64,000 bases of DNA. It comes from Aphanomyces cochlioides. Lineage: Eukaryota > Oomycota > Saprolegniomycetes > Saprolegniales > Verrucalvaceae. Below, piece by piece: positions 1 through 9,303 of the stretch. Under the pieces are notes generated by a model, which did no database searches, was not told where the DNA came from, and saw only the letters and a list, made by a program, of their open reading frames with translations. Position numbers and translations under genes: made by a program. Location: positions 2,480,001 through 2,544,000 of the forward strand of contig JAHQRK010000011.1 in the NCBI GenBank assembly GCA_019828595.1. Direction: 5' to 3'. Within the stretch, counting starts at the first letter, position 1; each line of letters opens with the position of its first letter.

Positions 1-1092
1 GAAGGCGAGGCCGACTCAACTGAGGCATCTGGAGATCGTCAAGATGAACAACCACAGCCAACAGCTCCTTCTCATGGCTCTGATGTCGATATGTCTGGTG
101 ACAGCGATCCCCCTAACAACAATGGACAAGACAAACAACAAGAAGATGTGGAAATGTCTACCAACGAATCGCCCGCTCTTGCTCCACCAAGTGAGCAGCC
201 CAAGAACTCGCTGGACCTTCAATTGGTAACGGGCTACCGGTCTGGACCAGCTCCAAAACGTACTTTGCCTTCGTCCCCACGTTTGGATCCCCTGCCGACA
301 TCCAACCGTTTTCATATCCTCGAAGAAGACGACGTGGAACTCTCGTTTGAAGACTTTGCAGTGCCTCGAATTGTATTGGAAGATTCAAGTGCGCCACGCC
401 CGAAAAAGACCAAAGGCAAAGCGAAGAAACAACGACTTAACAAGTCTGCTGCAGCCCACCTCGAATTGGCGAAGAAGATCATTCGAGACAAGAAAGTCGA
501 AGGCAGTATCACCGAATGTCAACGCATTTTGCGAGATGATCCTCAGCTCGTTGCACATGCTATGTACGCACAAGATGAAGACCTCAGTTTGTTTCAGTCA
601 CTTGTTGCAACCAAGACTATTGAGCGCAAGATGGCTTTGTTAAAAGCTCAAGGCAAGCCTCACAACTACAAACATCACGTCAACTTCATGGCTCAATACA
701 AGATTCACCCGTCAGAAATCTTGGAAGAATTGACCACGGACATACCAGAGATCAAGCGCATCCTCTTTGCACTTGCTACGATTGACTTATTCCTCTCAAA
801 TCGGGCCCCAGACCTCTACACAAACTCGGAGGCACTGACTGTTCTATTGAACCAAGAAGCAACAAGATTGCCTGACACCAACTGCTTGACGGACTGGTCG
901 CTGTTTGCTTTGATCGAAAACTTCAGCGACAATCTCGAGAAGTTCACTTTGCCGGCTCCCGTCTTGTCGGCCATCTCGATGCTCAAAAGCATCACCAACA
1001 ATTACCACATCGACGAGCTCTGCAGCAAAGCTCACCACTCCATGAACGCCGACGAAATTGATCCCCTCGATTTGGAGGACGATCAACTCTAA
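1..1092 (+). CDS. ORF1 (gag-like), 3' part, copy A/C
   Basis: Reads in frame from base 1 to the TAA at 1090-1092, so the N-terminal part lies left of the window. It covers the acidic, Pro/Ser-rich linker, the basic patch rich in Lys (PKKTKGKAKKQRLNK, around residues 105-155 of the visible part) and the conserved helical C-terminus ending DPLDLEDDQL. Compared with other copies it carries GDRQDEQ instead of EDGQDEQ near the start. No CCHC zinc knuckle is visible. By position it is the RNA-binding gag-like ORF1 protein of a LINE; that function is inferred. Confidence 0.8.
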   Translation, partial: EGEADSTEASGDRQDEQPQPTAPSHGSDVDMSGDSDPPNNNGQDKQQEDVEMSTNESPALAPPSEQPKNSLDLQLVTGYRSGPAPKRTLPSSPRLDPLPTSNRFHILEEDDVELSFEDFAVPRIVLEDSSAPRPKKTKGKAKKQRLNKSAAAHLELAKKIIRDKKVEGSITECQRILRDDPQLVAHAMYAQDEDLSLFQSLVATKTIERKMALLKAQGKPHNYKHHVNFMAQYKIHPSEILEELTTDIPEIKRILFALATIDLFLSNRAPDLYTNSEALTVLLNQEATRLPDTNCLTDWSLFALIENFSDNLEKFTLPAPVLSAISMLKSITNNYHIDELCSKAHHSMNADEIDPLDLEDDQL

Positions 1093-1170
1093 GGCTTCTA
1101 TCCCCTGCTTCAATCCATTTCAACCTCCCCTCTCACCCCTCCATTCTACTCATTTTCATCTGTACTCGTG

Positions 1171-1985
1171 ATGAGTGACAACAACTTCTCCGATGTCCCA
1201 ACTGAACTCGTGGACTGGGACCCACAAATCATCTCCCTCAACACCAATGGCTTCTCCAACAGTCATCGGTACATCCTCGACAAACTATCAAGTGTTCACG
1301 ACGTTTCCTTTATCCAAGAAACCCGTTTCCGCACGCCAAGTCTCCACGACCGTGTTGCGTTCCATTGGCAACGCATCACAAACCACGAAGGCTCTTTGTT
1401 CTTTGAAGAGCCTATTTACCCTGAAGTATCCACGTCGCCAGCCACTGGAGGTCTGGCTACGTTGATACATCCTCACTCTCCTTTGAAGAACGCCACTCAA
1501 GTCCCTCATGACAACCCAGTGCTTCGTGGTCGTTATCTACAAGTGCGATGTACTCTGGGTCCACTGACAGTCGTTCTCCACAATATCTATGCGCCGGCAG
1601 CCTTCCAAGAACGAGCAAGTTACTTCGAAGAATTGCCACGCGACTTTCCTCCACATGCGCTCCACATTGTTGGAGGAGATTTCAACTGCACTCTCAACAA
1701 AGATTTGGATTCGTTGAGACCCAGTACCTCCACCATGGCCGGCACCCTTCAACTGGAACAATGGATGCACAGTTTGTCTCTGGTGGATCTGTTTCGCCGT
1801 CAAAACCCCGTGGCAAGAACCTTCACAAGTCCCACACTCACCAACCGACTTGACTACATCTTTTGTTCGTCCACCTTGGCGGGTCTTCGTCATTGGAAGG
1901 CGACGCACATGCCACACGTTCCACAGGCTGACCACGTGGCTTGTCGTATCATCACAAAGCGTCAAACATTGCGCCATGGCTCTGG
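1171..1985 (+). pseudogene. ORF2 5' part (endonuclease domain), copy A/C, interrupted by B
   Basis: Starts at the ATG at 1171; the GTG three bases upstream also keeps the frame open, but ATG is the natural start. It encodes almost the whole APE-like endonuclease: LNTNG, QETR, GGDFN, RLDYIF and the ADH motif. The frame is cut at codon 272 by copy B and reads in a few stray codons to a stop at 1989. Joined to 9380-12620 it would be an unbroken 1351-aa frame, so the insertion alone disrupts it. It is the MSDNN subtype at the N-terminus. Confidence 0.92.
1971..1985. repeat. Target-site duplication of copy B, left copy
   Basis: GCGCCATGGCTCTGG, repeated exactly at 9365-9379 on the other side of B. 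One more base (T) matches at 1970 and 9364, giving 15-16 bp. In the orientation of B the duplication begins CC, directly after the element's TTTAA end. Confidence 0.95.
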
Positions 1986-2130
1986 TTAAATGAGTTGTAT
2001 TAACCTTATTTTTGAGCAAAGGCCCTAATGACTTACTAATTTGCCTCGTACTGTATAAATAGAACTTGGAAAACAGAATATGGCAAAGTGGTCATTGAAC
2101 AGGAGATGAAGTGGTGAGCCGTCAGCTCAC
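1986..2130 (-). other. 3' UTR and 3' terminus of copy B
   Basis: About 145 nt follow the ORF2 stop. In element orientation they contain a hairpin that starts at the TGA, a CTATTTATACAG stretch, GTACGAGGCAAATT (complementary to the 5' UTR), an AAATAAG sequence about 25 nt from the end that resembles a variant poly(A) signal, and the terminus CAACTCATTTAA. This 3' UTR is nearly identical in every copy. It is the likely RNA region recognised by the reverse transcriptase (inference from other LINEs). Confidence 0.75.
2038..2051. repeat. 14-nt inverted repeat, 3' UTR arm (copy B)
   Basis: AATTTGCCTCGTAC on the plus strand, i.e. GTACGAGGCAAATT in the element's sense. It is the exact reverse complement of the 5' UTR segment at 9344-9357 of the same element. 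Copy N shows the same pair (35711-35724 and 43016-43029). It could pair the two ends of the genomic RNA. Confidence 0.8.
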
Positions 2131-5100
2131 TCATGAAACGACACTGTCAGGAATGGCGTGTTGACGTAACCAGGGGTCCGAAGATAGATGCTTGAGCACA
2201 TTGAATACCTTGGTGTATCCCTTCTTGAGAGGGAGATCAACCAGGAGCTGTTGTAGATGTAGCTTGATCAAAGAGGCAGCATGAATGGCAACTTCCATCG
2301 GACTCTTCGCTGTGAGGTCGGGTCGAAAGGTGCGATCGGCACGTTGGAGCCATATTTGATAATACACGCAGGCTCGGACAATCGGCCAGATCTTCAGATA
2401 GCCACGGATGTAGTATCCATCGGACGGCTTGGGCGTCTCGTAGAACATTTCCAGACAAGTCGACGGAAAGGAACACTCGAGCAGTCGCTGGATTGTCTTG
2501 AAGGAATACCAAACAGATTGACCATATCCACAAGAGAACAGGAAATGCTCGTACGTCTCATTGACACGACAGAAGACACACGTCGGCTTGGGGTCTTGGT
2601 ACTGAAACAGATATTGCATGGCGTTGGCGCGGAGAAGGGTCTTGAAAATGAACTCTCCATATCGAGGGAGAATGTGGTCGGGTTGGAGGAAGGCGGCAAG
2701 TTGGGTAAGGCGCTTGGGGTCTTCGTAAAAGTTGGATGGCAGGTTGAGATGCTTGGTAGGAAGAATGGACGAGCTGACAGCTGGAGAAGCTCTGATCTTA
2801 GCCGATTTCGAAGTCGCAAGCGCCAACAAGATCGGACTCGAGTCAGGGTGAATCATCCAGTGCCATTCCATCCATTCAGAGCTTGGCGTCGGCAAGTGGA
2901 ACACGGGAGCATCCTCTTCAGAAACAATCTCAAACAATCGTGATAACTTGGTCACCAAGATTGAGATCCATTGTTTCGTTGGAGGGACAAAATTGGCTTG
3001 GCGGCAGGCACGGTTGATTTTGTCGAACAAGATCGAAGCTGGCCAAACTCGCTGACACGGAGTCAACAAATGCGACAACTTCGTGATGTGAAGCGAAGCC
3101 AATACATTGGCTTGGTCTTGCGTCGATGTAGAGCACTGATCGTATAGGTCTTCGAGTCCAGGCAGATACGAGTTGTGCCAAAGGGGAACATCCAAAGATG
3201 AGATGTGATTTGGACAGCCGTACGGAGTCCAGCGGGATTCAAACCAGCTACTCAATAAGGCTTTCCACATTGGAGTGATATTGGGATTCTTGTACAGTTG
3301 TCTGATGAATGCAGAAGAGCCATTTGCCAAGAGGAGATCTCGGGGGGAACCCCATGGATGAAAAGCCTTCTCGAGGAGAGTATAGCCCGGCGTAATCCAG
3401 GCGGACATGGCAGACTTGCGGGGTGGGGTGGTGATGGCTTGAATGCATCTGATCATGACAGAGCGGTTGTGTTGTTGCCATAAAGCAAGTGCATGGTGCA
3501 GGCCTAAGCCACCGGACTTCTTCGGCATGAATATGATCTCCTTTTTGATCAAACGGAGGCCATGGACAGAGGAGGATGGGTTGATTTCTTCACCATGCAT
3601 AAATTGAAGCATGGCCTTGTCGATCTTTTTGGCCAGGTCTTTGTCGGCAGGGACAAAAGCCAGTTGGTACCATAACACAGGCAGACATATGCTGTGCAGG
3701 ATAGTGACTTTTCCGGCCATGGTTCGAGCCTTGTAGAGCCACAAAGACAAGCGAGCCACAAACTTCTCAAACACGTAATTGAAACGTGCCAATGGAGAAA
3801 GATTGGGCGCAACCAAGATACCAAGAGCCTTCACGGGACTGTCGGAAGTAACTTGTAGTGAGGCAAGGTTCCCATTCAACTGGCTGTAGGTCAGAATTTG
3901 GGTCTTGTCTACGTTGAGTCGGAAACCAGACTTGTCGCAAAAGGTTTGAACCAATGCAAGCTGCCGGTGGAGGCACGTCTCATTTGCCGCATAGAGTTGC
4001 GAGTCGTCGGCAAAGTAACTCCCAGTGTGGTAGCGATCCCCACACTTGATGCCATAGTTGGAGTGTTGCCGTAGGAGTTGGCACATCGGTTCCAAAGCGA
4101 TCACAAACAGAAGTGGCGACAGTGGATCACCTTGCAACACACCGCGTGAGATGTGAACTGGCTTGGACAAGAAGCCGTTCACCAAGATGCGAGACTTGCG
4201 GCCCGAGTACAGTACGCGAACCATGTCAACAAAGGTTTCGGGAAAGCCATAGTGACGGAGGACGCGGAGCAAGTACGCGTGGTCCACGCGATCAAAAGCT
4301 TTCTCAAAGTCAAGCAGTGCCACCATCGAGGACGGACTGTGTAGTTTGATGTGGCGCAGCATGTCATCCAGTCGTGCAATATTGGTTTGGATATTGCTTC
4401 GACGGATAAAGCCTTGCTGGTCCGGGTGGATGATGTGTCGAATGTGGCGCTGGAGTCGATAAGCCAGAATACTCGTCAGGATTTTCACATCCGTGTTGAG
4501 TAGGCTAATGGGCCGATAGTTCTTGGCCTGTGACTTGGGGCCTTTCTTGTGCAGCAACACCAGCGTACTGACAAGTTGCATGGGAGTCAAGCGAGGGTGA
4601 GAATGGAGCTGGTGTGTGAATAGCAGCTCCAATACCAACGACCACTTGTGAGGTGCAAGTTTGAGGACTTCGAATGGCAGAGCGTTGGGACCTGGCGCTG
4701 AGTTCGAACTGCTGTGTCGAATAGCATGATAGAACTCGTTGGCGCGCAAGGGAGCCGACAGCTCTTTCTGGGCTTGCTCTGGCAGTTGCTTGTGTCGAGT
4801 CAATGGGGTCAGAAATGACGACACTTCGTCTCCAGATCGCTGCACCTCGGGAGCTGCAAACAAGTCCTTGTAGTAGTCGACCAGGACGTCAGACATGCCT
4901 TGTTGATTGGAGACAACATTTCCATTGACATCCACCAACTCTTTGAAGACTGTCTTCTTCAAGGGGGTAGGGACAGGGGACATGAAGTGGAACTTGGACG
5001 AGCGCTCTGCTTTGTACAAGTGAAGTTGGAACGCCTGGTCTTGACGAAACTGCTTGTCTCGATCTTGCAGCTCGTGAATTTGCTTTTGAAGGTCTCGCAC

Positions 5101-6186
5101 TCGATCCACCAGCACTGCATCTTGACGCATGTTGGGGACTTGCAAAAGCGAAGCGATCTCGACAGCTAACTTCTTCAACGGCAGACGTTGTTTCTCCAAT
5201 CGTTGAGAATGGAATTCTTTGAGTTGGGAGCGGATATCATTGACCAGCATGTCGTAGGCCTTGGAGATATTGTGGAATGTTGGAGACTTGTCCAAAAATC
5301 GATCCAGACATCCATGAACAATCTCGGCCGCTCGTGGTAGACGAAGTAGCCAAGTTGGAGCTTTCCATGATCCAGAGCCATGGCGCAATGTTTGACGCTT
5401 TGTGATGATACGACAAGCCACGTGGTCAGCCTGTGGAACGTGTGGCATGTGCGTCGCCTTCCAATGACGAAGACCCGCCAAGGTGGACGAACAAAATATG
5501 TAGTCGAGTCGGTTGGTGAGTGTGGGACTTGTGAAGGTTCTTGCCACGGGGTTTTGACGGCGAAACAGATCCACCAGAGACAAACTGTGCATCCATTGTT
5601 CCAGTTGAAGGGTGCCGGCCATGGTGGAGGTACTGGGTCTCAACGAATCCAAATCTTTGTTGAGAGTGCAGTTGAAATCTCCTCCAACAATGTGGAGCGC
5701 ATGTGGAGGAAAGTCGCGTGGCAATTCTTCGAAGTAACTTGCTCGTTCTTGGAAGGCTGCCGGCGCATAGATATTGTGGAGAACGACTGTCAGTGGACCC
5801 AGAGTACATCGCACTTGTAGATAACGACCACGAAGCACTGGGTTGTCATGAGGGACTTGAGTGGCGTTCTTCAAAGGAGAGTGAGGATGTATCAACGTAG
5901 CCAGACCTCCAGTGGCTGGCGACGTGGATACTTCAGGGTAAATAGGCTCTTCAAAGAACAAAGAGCCTTCGTGGTTTGTGATGCGTTGCCAATGGAACGC
6001 AACACGGTCGTGGAGACTTGGCGTGCGGAAACGGGTTTCTTGGATAAAGGAAACGTCGTGAACACTTGATAGTTTGTCGAGGATGTACCGATGACTGTTG
6101 GAGAAGCCATTGGTGTTGAGGGAGATGATTTGTGGGTCCCAGTCCACGAGTTCAGTTGGGACATCGGAGAAGTTGTTGTCAATCAT
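2131..6186 (-). CDS. ORF2 polyprotein: APE-like endonuclease, reverse transcriptase, zinc finger (copy B, intact)
   Basis: 1351 aa from the ATG at 6186 (an in-frame GTG precedes it). The protein nicks target DNA and reverse-transcribes the element RNA onto the exposed 3'-OH. Residues 20-255 are an exonuclease-endonuclease-phosphatase fold: N24 (LNTNG), E50 (QETR), D170 and N172 (GGDFN), LDYIF near 227, D254-H255 (ADH). Residues about 480-780 are the LINE reverse transcriptase: APGPNALPFEVL near 497, NYRPISLLNTD near 555, motif A LDFEKAFDRVDH with D626, motif B GVLQGDPLSPLL near 685, motif C YFADDS with D727-D728. C1203-C1206-H1214-C1219 (CX2CX7HX4C) resembles the zf-RVT type finger common at LINE C-termini. 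No RNase H domain is evident. Peculiar to B: MIDNN start and MLRHIKL where others have MLHHIKL. Confidence 0.96.
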   Translation of the reverse strand: MIDNNFSDVPTELVDWDPQIISLNTNGFSNSHRYILDKLSSVHDVSFIQETRFRTPSLHDRVAFHWQRITNHEGSLFFEEPIYPEVSTSPATGGLATLIHPHSPLKNATQVPHDNPVLRGRYLQVRCTLGPLTVVLHNIYAPAAFQERASYFEELPRDFPPHALHIVGGDFNCTLNKDLDSLRPSTSTMAGTLQLEQWMHSLSLVDLFRRQNPVARTFTSPTLTNRLDYIFCSSTLAGLRHWKATHMPHVPQADHVACRIITKRQTLRHGSGSWKAPTWLLRLPRAAEIVHGCLDRFLDKSPTFHNISKAYDMLVNDIRSQLKEFHSQRLEKQRLPLKKLAVEIASLLQVPNMRQDAVLVDRVRDLQKQIHELQDRDKQFRQDQAFQLHLYKAERSSKFHFMSPVPTPLKKTVFKELVDVNGNVVSNQQGMSDVLVDYYKDLFAAPEVQRSGDEVSSFLTPLTRHKQLPEQAQKELSAPLRANEFYHAIRHSSSNSAPGPNALPFEVLKLAPHKWSLVLELLFTHQLHSHPRLTPMQLVSTLVLLHKKGPKSQAKNYRPISLLNTDVKILTSILAYRLQRHIRHIIHPDQQGFIRRSNIQTNIARLDDMLRHIKLHSPSSMVALLDFEKAFDRVDHAYLLRVLRHYGFPETFVDMVRVLYSGRKSRILVNGFLSKPVHISRGVLQGDPLSPLLFVIALEPMCQLLRQHSNYGIKCGDRYHTGSYFADDSQLYAANETCLHRQLALVQTFCDKSGFRLNVDKTQILTYSQLNGNLASLQVTSDSPVKALGILVAPNLSPLARFNYVFEKFVARLSLWLYKARTMAGKVTILHSICLPVLWYQLAFVPADKDLAKKIDKAMLQFMHGEEINPSSSVHGLRLIKKEIIFMPKKSGGLGLHHALALWQQHNRSVMIRCIQAITTPPRKSAMSAWITPGYTLLEKAFHPWGSPRDLLLANGSSAFIRQLYKNPNITPMWKALLSSWFESRWTPYGCPNHISSLDVPLWHNSYLPGLEDLYDQCSTSTQDQANVLASLHITKLSHLLTPCQRVWPASILFDKINRACRQANFVPPTKQWISILVTKLSRLFEIVSEEDAPVFHLPTPSSEWMEWHWMIHPDSSPILLALATSKSAKIRASPAVSSSILPTKHLNLPSNFYEDPKRLTQLAAFLQPDHILPRYGEFIFKTLLRANAMQYLFQYQDPKPTCVFCRVNETYEHFLFSCGYGQSVWYSFKTIQRLLECSFPSTCLEMFYETPKPSDGYYIRGYLKIWPIVRACVYYQIWLQRADRTFRPDLTAKSPMEVAIHAASLIKLHLQQLLVDLPLKKGYTKVFNVLKHLSSDPWLRQHAIPDSVVS

Positions 6187-6264
6187 CACGAGTACAGATG
6201 AAAATGAGTAGAATGGAGGGGTCAGAGGGGAGGTTGAAATGGATTGAAGCAGGGGATAGAAGCC
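6187..6264 (-). other. ORF1-ORF2 spacer (copy B)
   Basis: 78 nt between the ORF1 stop and the ORF2 ATG, pyrimidine-rich in the sense direction (CCCCTGCTTC, CCTCCCCTCTGACCCCTCC). It is conserved in all copies with one variable site (CTCTCACC in A/C, D and F; CTCTGACC in B, N, M, L and K). ORF2 must be translated by reinitiation or internal entry if the RNA is bicistronic, which is inferred. Confidence 0.7.
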
Positions 6265-9200
6265 TTAGAGTTGATCGTCCTCCAAATCGAGGGGATCAAT
6301 TTCGTCGGCGTTCATGGAGTGGTGAGCTTTGCTGCAGAGCTCGTCGATGTGGTAATTGTTGGTGATGCTTTTGAGCATCGAGATGGCCGACAAGACGGGA
6401 GCCGGCAAAGTGAACTTCTCGAGATTGTCGCTGAAGTTTTCGATCAAAGCAAACAGCGACCAGTCCGTCAAGCAGTTGGTGTCAGGCAATCTTGTTGCTT
6501 CTTGGTTCAATAGAACAGTCAGTGCCTCCGAGTTTGTGTAGAGGTCTGGGGCCCGATTTGAGAGGAATAAGTCAATCGTAGCAAGTGCAAAGAGGATGCG
6601 CTTGATCTCTGGTATGTCCGTGGTCAATTCTTCCAAGATTTCTGACGGGTGAATCTTGTATTGAGCCATGAAGTTGACGTGATGTTTGTAGTTGTGAGGC
6701 TTGCCTTGAGCTTTTAACAAAGCCATCTTGCGCTCAATAGTCTTGGTTGCAACAAGTGACTGAAACAAACTGAGGTCTTCATCTTGTGCGTACATAGCAT
6801 GTGCAACGAGCTGAGGGTCATCTCGCAAAATGCGTTGACATTCGGTGATACTGCCTTCGACTTTCTTGTCTCGAATGATCTTCTTCGCCAATTCGAGGTG
6901 GGCTGCAGCAGACTTGTTAAGTCGTTGTTTCTTCGTTTTGCCTTTGGTCTTTTTCGGGCGTGGCGCACTTGAATCTTCCAATACAATTCGAGGCACTGCA
7001 AAGTCTTCAAACGAGAGTTCCACGTCGTCTTCTTCGAGGATATGAAAACGGTTGGATGTCGGCAGGGGATCCAAACGTGGGGACGAAGGCAAAGTACGTT
7101 TTGGAGCTGGTCCAGACCGGTAGCCCGTTACCAATTGAAGGTCCAGCGAGTTCTTGGGCTGCTCACTTGGTGGAGCAAGAGCGGGCGATTCGTTGGTAGA
7201 CATTTCCACATCTTCTTGTTGTTTGTCTTGTCCATTGTTGTTAGGGGGATCGCTGTCACCAGACATATCGACATCAGAGCCATGAGAAGGAGCTGTTGGC
7301 TGTGGTTGTTCATCTTGACCATCTTCAGATGCCTCAGTTGAGTCGGCCTGGCCTTCCGCATTTGTTCCAGGGTCTTGATCATGATCGTCTCCATCATGTT
7401 CAGGTTCTTTTTCTCCTGACGGAGGAGATTTTGCCGCTGCCTTGGCCGCTTTTGCCTTCGCTTTTTCAGCCTTGGCCTCTGCACGTCGTGAAACAATCGA
7501 CGGAGGCAATGTCTTGTTCAGAGCAGCGATCTTGTGCTGAAACACGACGACAAAAGGCTGACCCGACGGATCCGTAATGGTGATTTCGCGTAGTGCGTCG
7601 CCGGATTTTGGCACCAACACTGCAGGAGGCGCAGGCGACTTGAAAATGACTCTCAAATGCGGCGACTTGATGTTCTGACCAGCAGTAGGGTTGAATGCTG
7701 CTATCACTGACTTGGTCAATGCAGCCATTTTCTTGACAATCGCCTTGGCCATCGAAGGGTGACTGACCTTGTTGAACGTAACGTAGTAGTTGTTGCCATA
7801 ACGCGAGTACTTGGGAACCAAGAAGTCTTTGCCACCAAGTCGAAACGTTGTGCCTCCCATTTCCACGCACGTAGACAAGTTGTAACTTGAGATCACAATG
7901 GTCTGTGGGTTCTTCTTGTGGATCAAAATGTTCGGAAATTTGGAGCCCCATAACGAACCAGGATTTTCCTTGACAAATTGATCGCAGATGACTTTTTCGG
8001 ACCAGTCCTTGTAGCCTTCGCCCAACTTGACTGTGAGCTCGTACACTTGGGACTGGGGGGTGAGCAAAATGTTTTCAATGAAGGCGTCCATGTCACCAGA
8101 GTCTTTGTAGAATGCGTCCGCCATGGCCTCGCATCGCGCAATATCGTCATCGGCAATAGCATGAGCACCAGTGTTGCGATGTTTCGCGCCTTTGGGGGCA
8201 TTGCCTTGCTTGGAATCTTTCTTGGACGAAGCTGAATCCTTGCCGGGAGTCTTTTGCGTCCATGGATTGGCCTTTTCAGCGTTTTGTTGCTCTTGATCGC
8301 CTTGTATTTTGTCTGCCGCGGTAGGAGGATCAACAGCGCCATTTCCTTGAGCAACGGATTTGTCGACAATGTCTTGATTTGACTGGTCATTGTCATTGTT
8401 TGTCGATTGTTCCTCTTGAATAACTTCTCCAGGAGTATCACACGGCTTCGCTTGGCCGTTAATGTCGCCTGACCCATCAACCTCCGAGTGAATTTGAGTA
8501 TTTCCCTCGTCGGTTAAGGCCTCGGTTTCAGTAGAATCCTTCCCCTCGGCGTCTCCAGAGACCATATCCACGTCCTCTTGAGATTTTTCTTCTTCCTCTC
8601 CCGTTCTAGGAGGCTCAGCACAGGGGGCGACGCGGTTGGTGGCTGCTGGCTCAGTCCCATTGGTCACGAGAAAGGCCGGGGCCAGACCCCCAGTGACAGG
8701 GGTAGAAGGGGAATCCATGCCATCCCCGCAGCACGGTGACTGGGGTACACCATTGCTCCGGCGAGAACCCAAATCGGGATACCGCCCCCACCCCTCCGAA
8801 GAGGCCCCTGGGGGGAAGTAGACAGAACCGCAGGGTGTGCCCATAGGGGGGGCCCTCGTAGCCTCTAGGGCTGGCATGGACCCCGTTTTCTCGCCGCCTT
8901 CACTGGGGATCGACTCCAATTGGAGTCCAGGGAAGCAGCCACCACAGGCACAAGGCCCCAGTGGTTCGCCCTCCTGAGTGAGGGCTTCGCTAGACAAGTT
9001 AACGACAGTGGTCTGGGGGTCAACCACTGACCCACTGAGGTTGACCCCCCCTGGAACTCCGGCGAGTGGAGCACCAGGTGAAGCGCTGGGGGAGCGAGAC
9101 GCAGATTGGTCTCCAGAGACGCTGTTGGGGTCGAACTCGACCTCCACTTCGGCCCTAGGGTTAGGTGTAGAGACATTACTCACACCACTTCCGCCATCCT

Positions 9201-9303
9201 GATTGGACGACGAAAGTGGGTGAGGTGATACAATACCTGGAATGATGGTGACTCCGTGAGTGTTGGTCTCACGGAGCTCGGAACAGCTGTTGGCGTTGGA
9301 CAT
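6265..9303 (-). CDS. ORF1 gag-like protein (copy B, intact)
   Basis: 1012 aa. I start at the ATG at 9303 (MSNANSCSELRE), 61 nt from the element's 5' end and with A at -3. The longer open frame reaching 9474 runs through the TSD into antisense A/C sequence and is not real. Rough layout: residues 1-300 low-complexity Ser/Pro/Gly with a Cys cluster CACGGC near 116; an acidic tract about 230-370 (EEEEKSQEDVDM); a folded-looking block about 385-600 (from IARCEAMADAF through LRVIFKSPAPP); an Ala/Lys helix AEKAKAKAAKAAAK near 611-626; a second acidic tract; a basic patch near 781-796; a helical C-terminus ending LDLEDDQL. I see no CCHC knuckle and do not recognise the family. RNA binding or packaging is inferred from position only. 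Confidence 0.85.
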   Translation of the reverse strand: MSNANSCSELRETNTHGVTIIPGIVSPHPLSSSNQDGGSGVSNVSTPNPRAEVEVEFDPNSVSGDQSASRSPSASPGAPLAGVPGGVNLSGSVVDPQTTVVNLSSEALTQEGEPLGPCACGGCFPGLQLESIPSEGGEKTGSMPALEATRAPPMGTPCGSVYFPPGASSEGWGRYPDLGSRRSNGVPQSPCCGDGMDSPSTPVTGGLAPAFLVTNGTEPAATNRVAPCAEPPRTGEEEEKSQEDVDMVSGDAEGKDSTETEALTDEGNTQIHSEVDGSGDINGQAKPCDTPGEVIQEEQSTNNDNDQSNQDIVDKSVAQGNGAVDPPTAADKIQGDQEQQNAEKANPWTQKTPGKDSASSKKDSKQGNAPKGAKHRNTGAHAIADDDIARCEAMADAFYKDSGDMDAFIENILLTPQSQVYELTVKLGEGYKDWSEKVICDQFVKENPGSLWGSKFPNILIHKKNPQTIVISSYNLSTCVEMGGTTFRLGGKDFLVPKYSRYGNNYYVTFNKVSHPSMAKAIVKKMAALTKSVIAAFNPTAGQNIKSPHLRVIFKSPAPPAVLVPKSGDALREITITDPSGQPFVVVFQHKIAALNKTLPPSIVSRRAEAKAEKAKAKAAKAAAKSPPSGEKEPEHDGDDHDQDPGTNAEGQADSTEASEDGQDEQPQPTAPSHGSDVDMSGDSDPPNNNGQDKQQEDVEMSTNESPALAPPSEQPKNSLDLQLVTGYRSGPAPKRTLPSSPRLDPLPTSNRFHILEEDDVELSFEDFAVPRIVLEDSSAPRPKKTKGKTKKQRLNKSAAAHLELAKKIIRDKKVEGSITECQRILRDDPQLVAHAMYAQDEDLSLFQSLVATKTIERKMALLKAQGKPHNYKHHVNFMAQYKIHPSEILEELTTDIPEIKRILFALATIDLFLSNRAPDLYTNSEALTVLLNQEATRLPDTNCLTDWSLFALIENFSDNLEKFTLPAPVLSAISMLKSITNNYHIDELCSKAHHSMNADEIDPLDLEDDQL

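Larger units (their letters stand above)
1..1985 (+). mobile_element. LINE copy A/C, left part (5' end outside window)
   Basis: Left part of a LINE that enters the window inside ORF1. It holds the ORF1 3' part, the 78-nt spacer and the first 815 nt of ORF2. It stops at 1985, where the 3' end of the oppositely oriented copy B abuts. The same ORF2 resumes at 9365 after a 15-bp repeat of the last bases (1971-1985 = 9365-9379). Left and right parts are therefore one element split by B. Confidence 0.93.

Noticed and set aside
2281..2943. 220-codon open frame antisense to the ORF2 3' part, present in all copies
   Set aside because: It is conserved only because the copies are nearly identical. It is the antisense shadow of ORF2, with no independent support.
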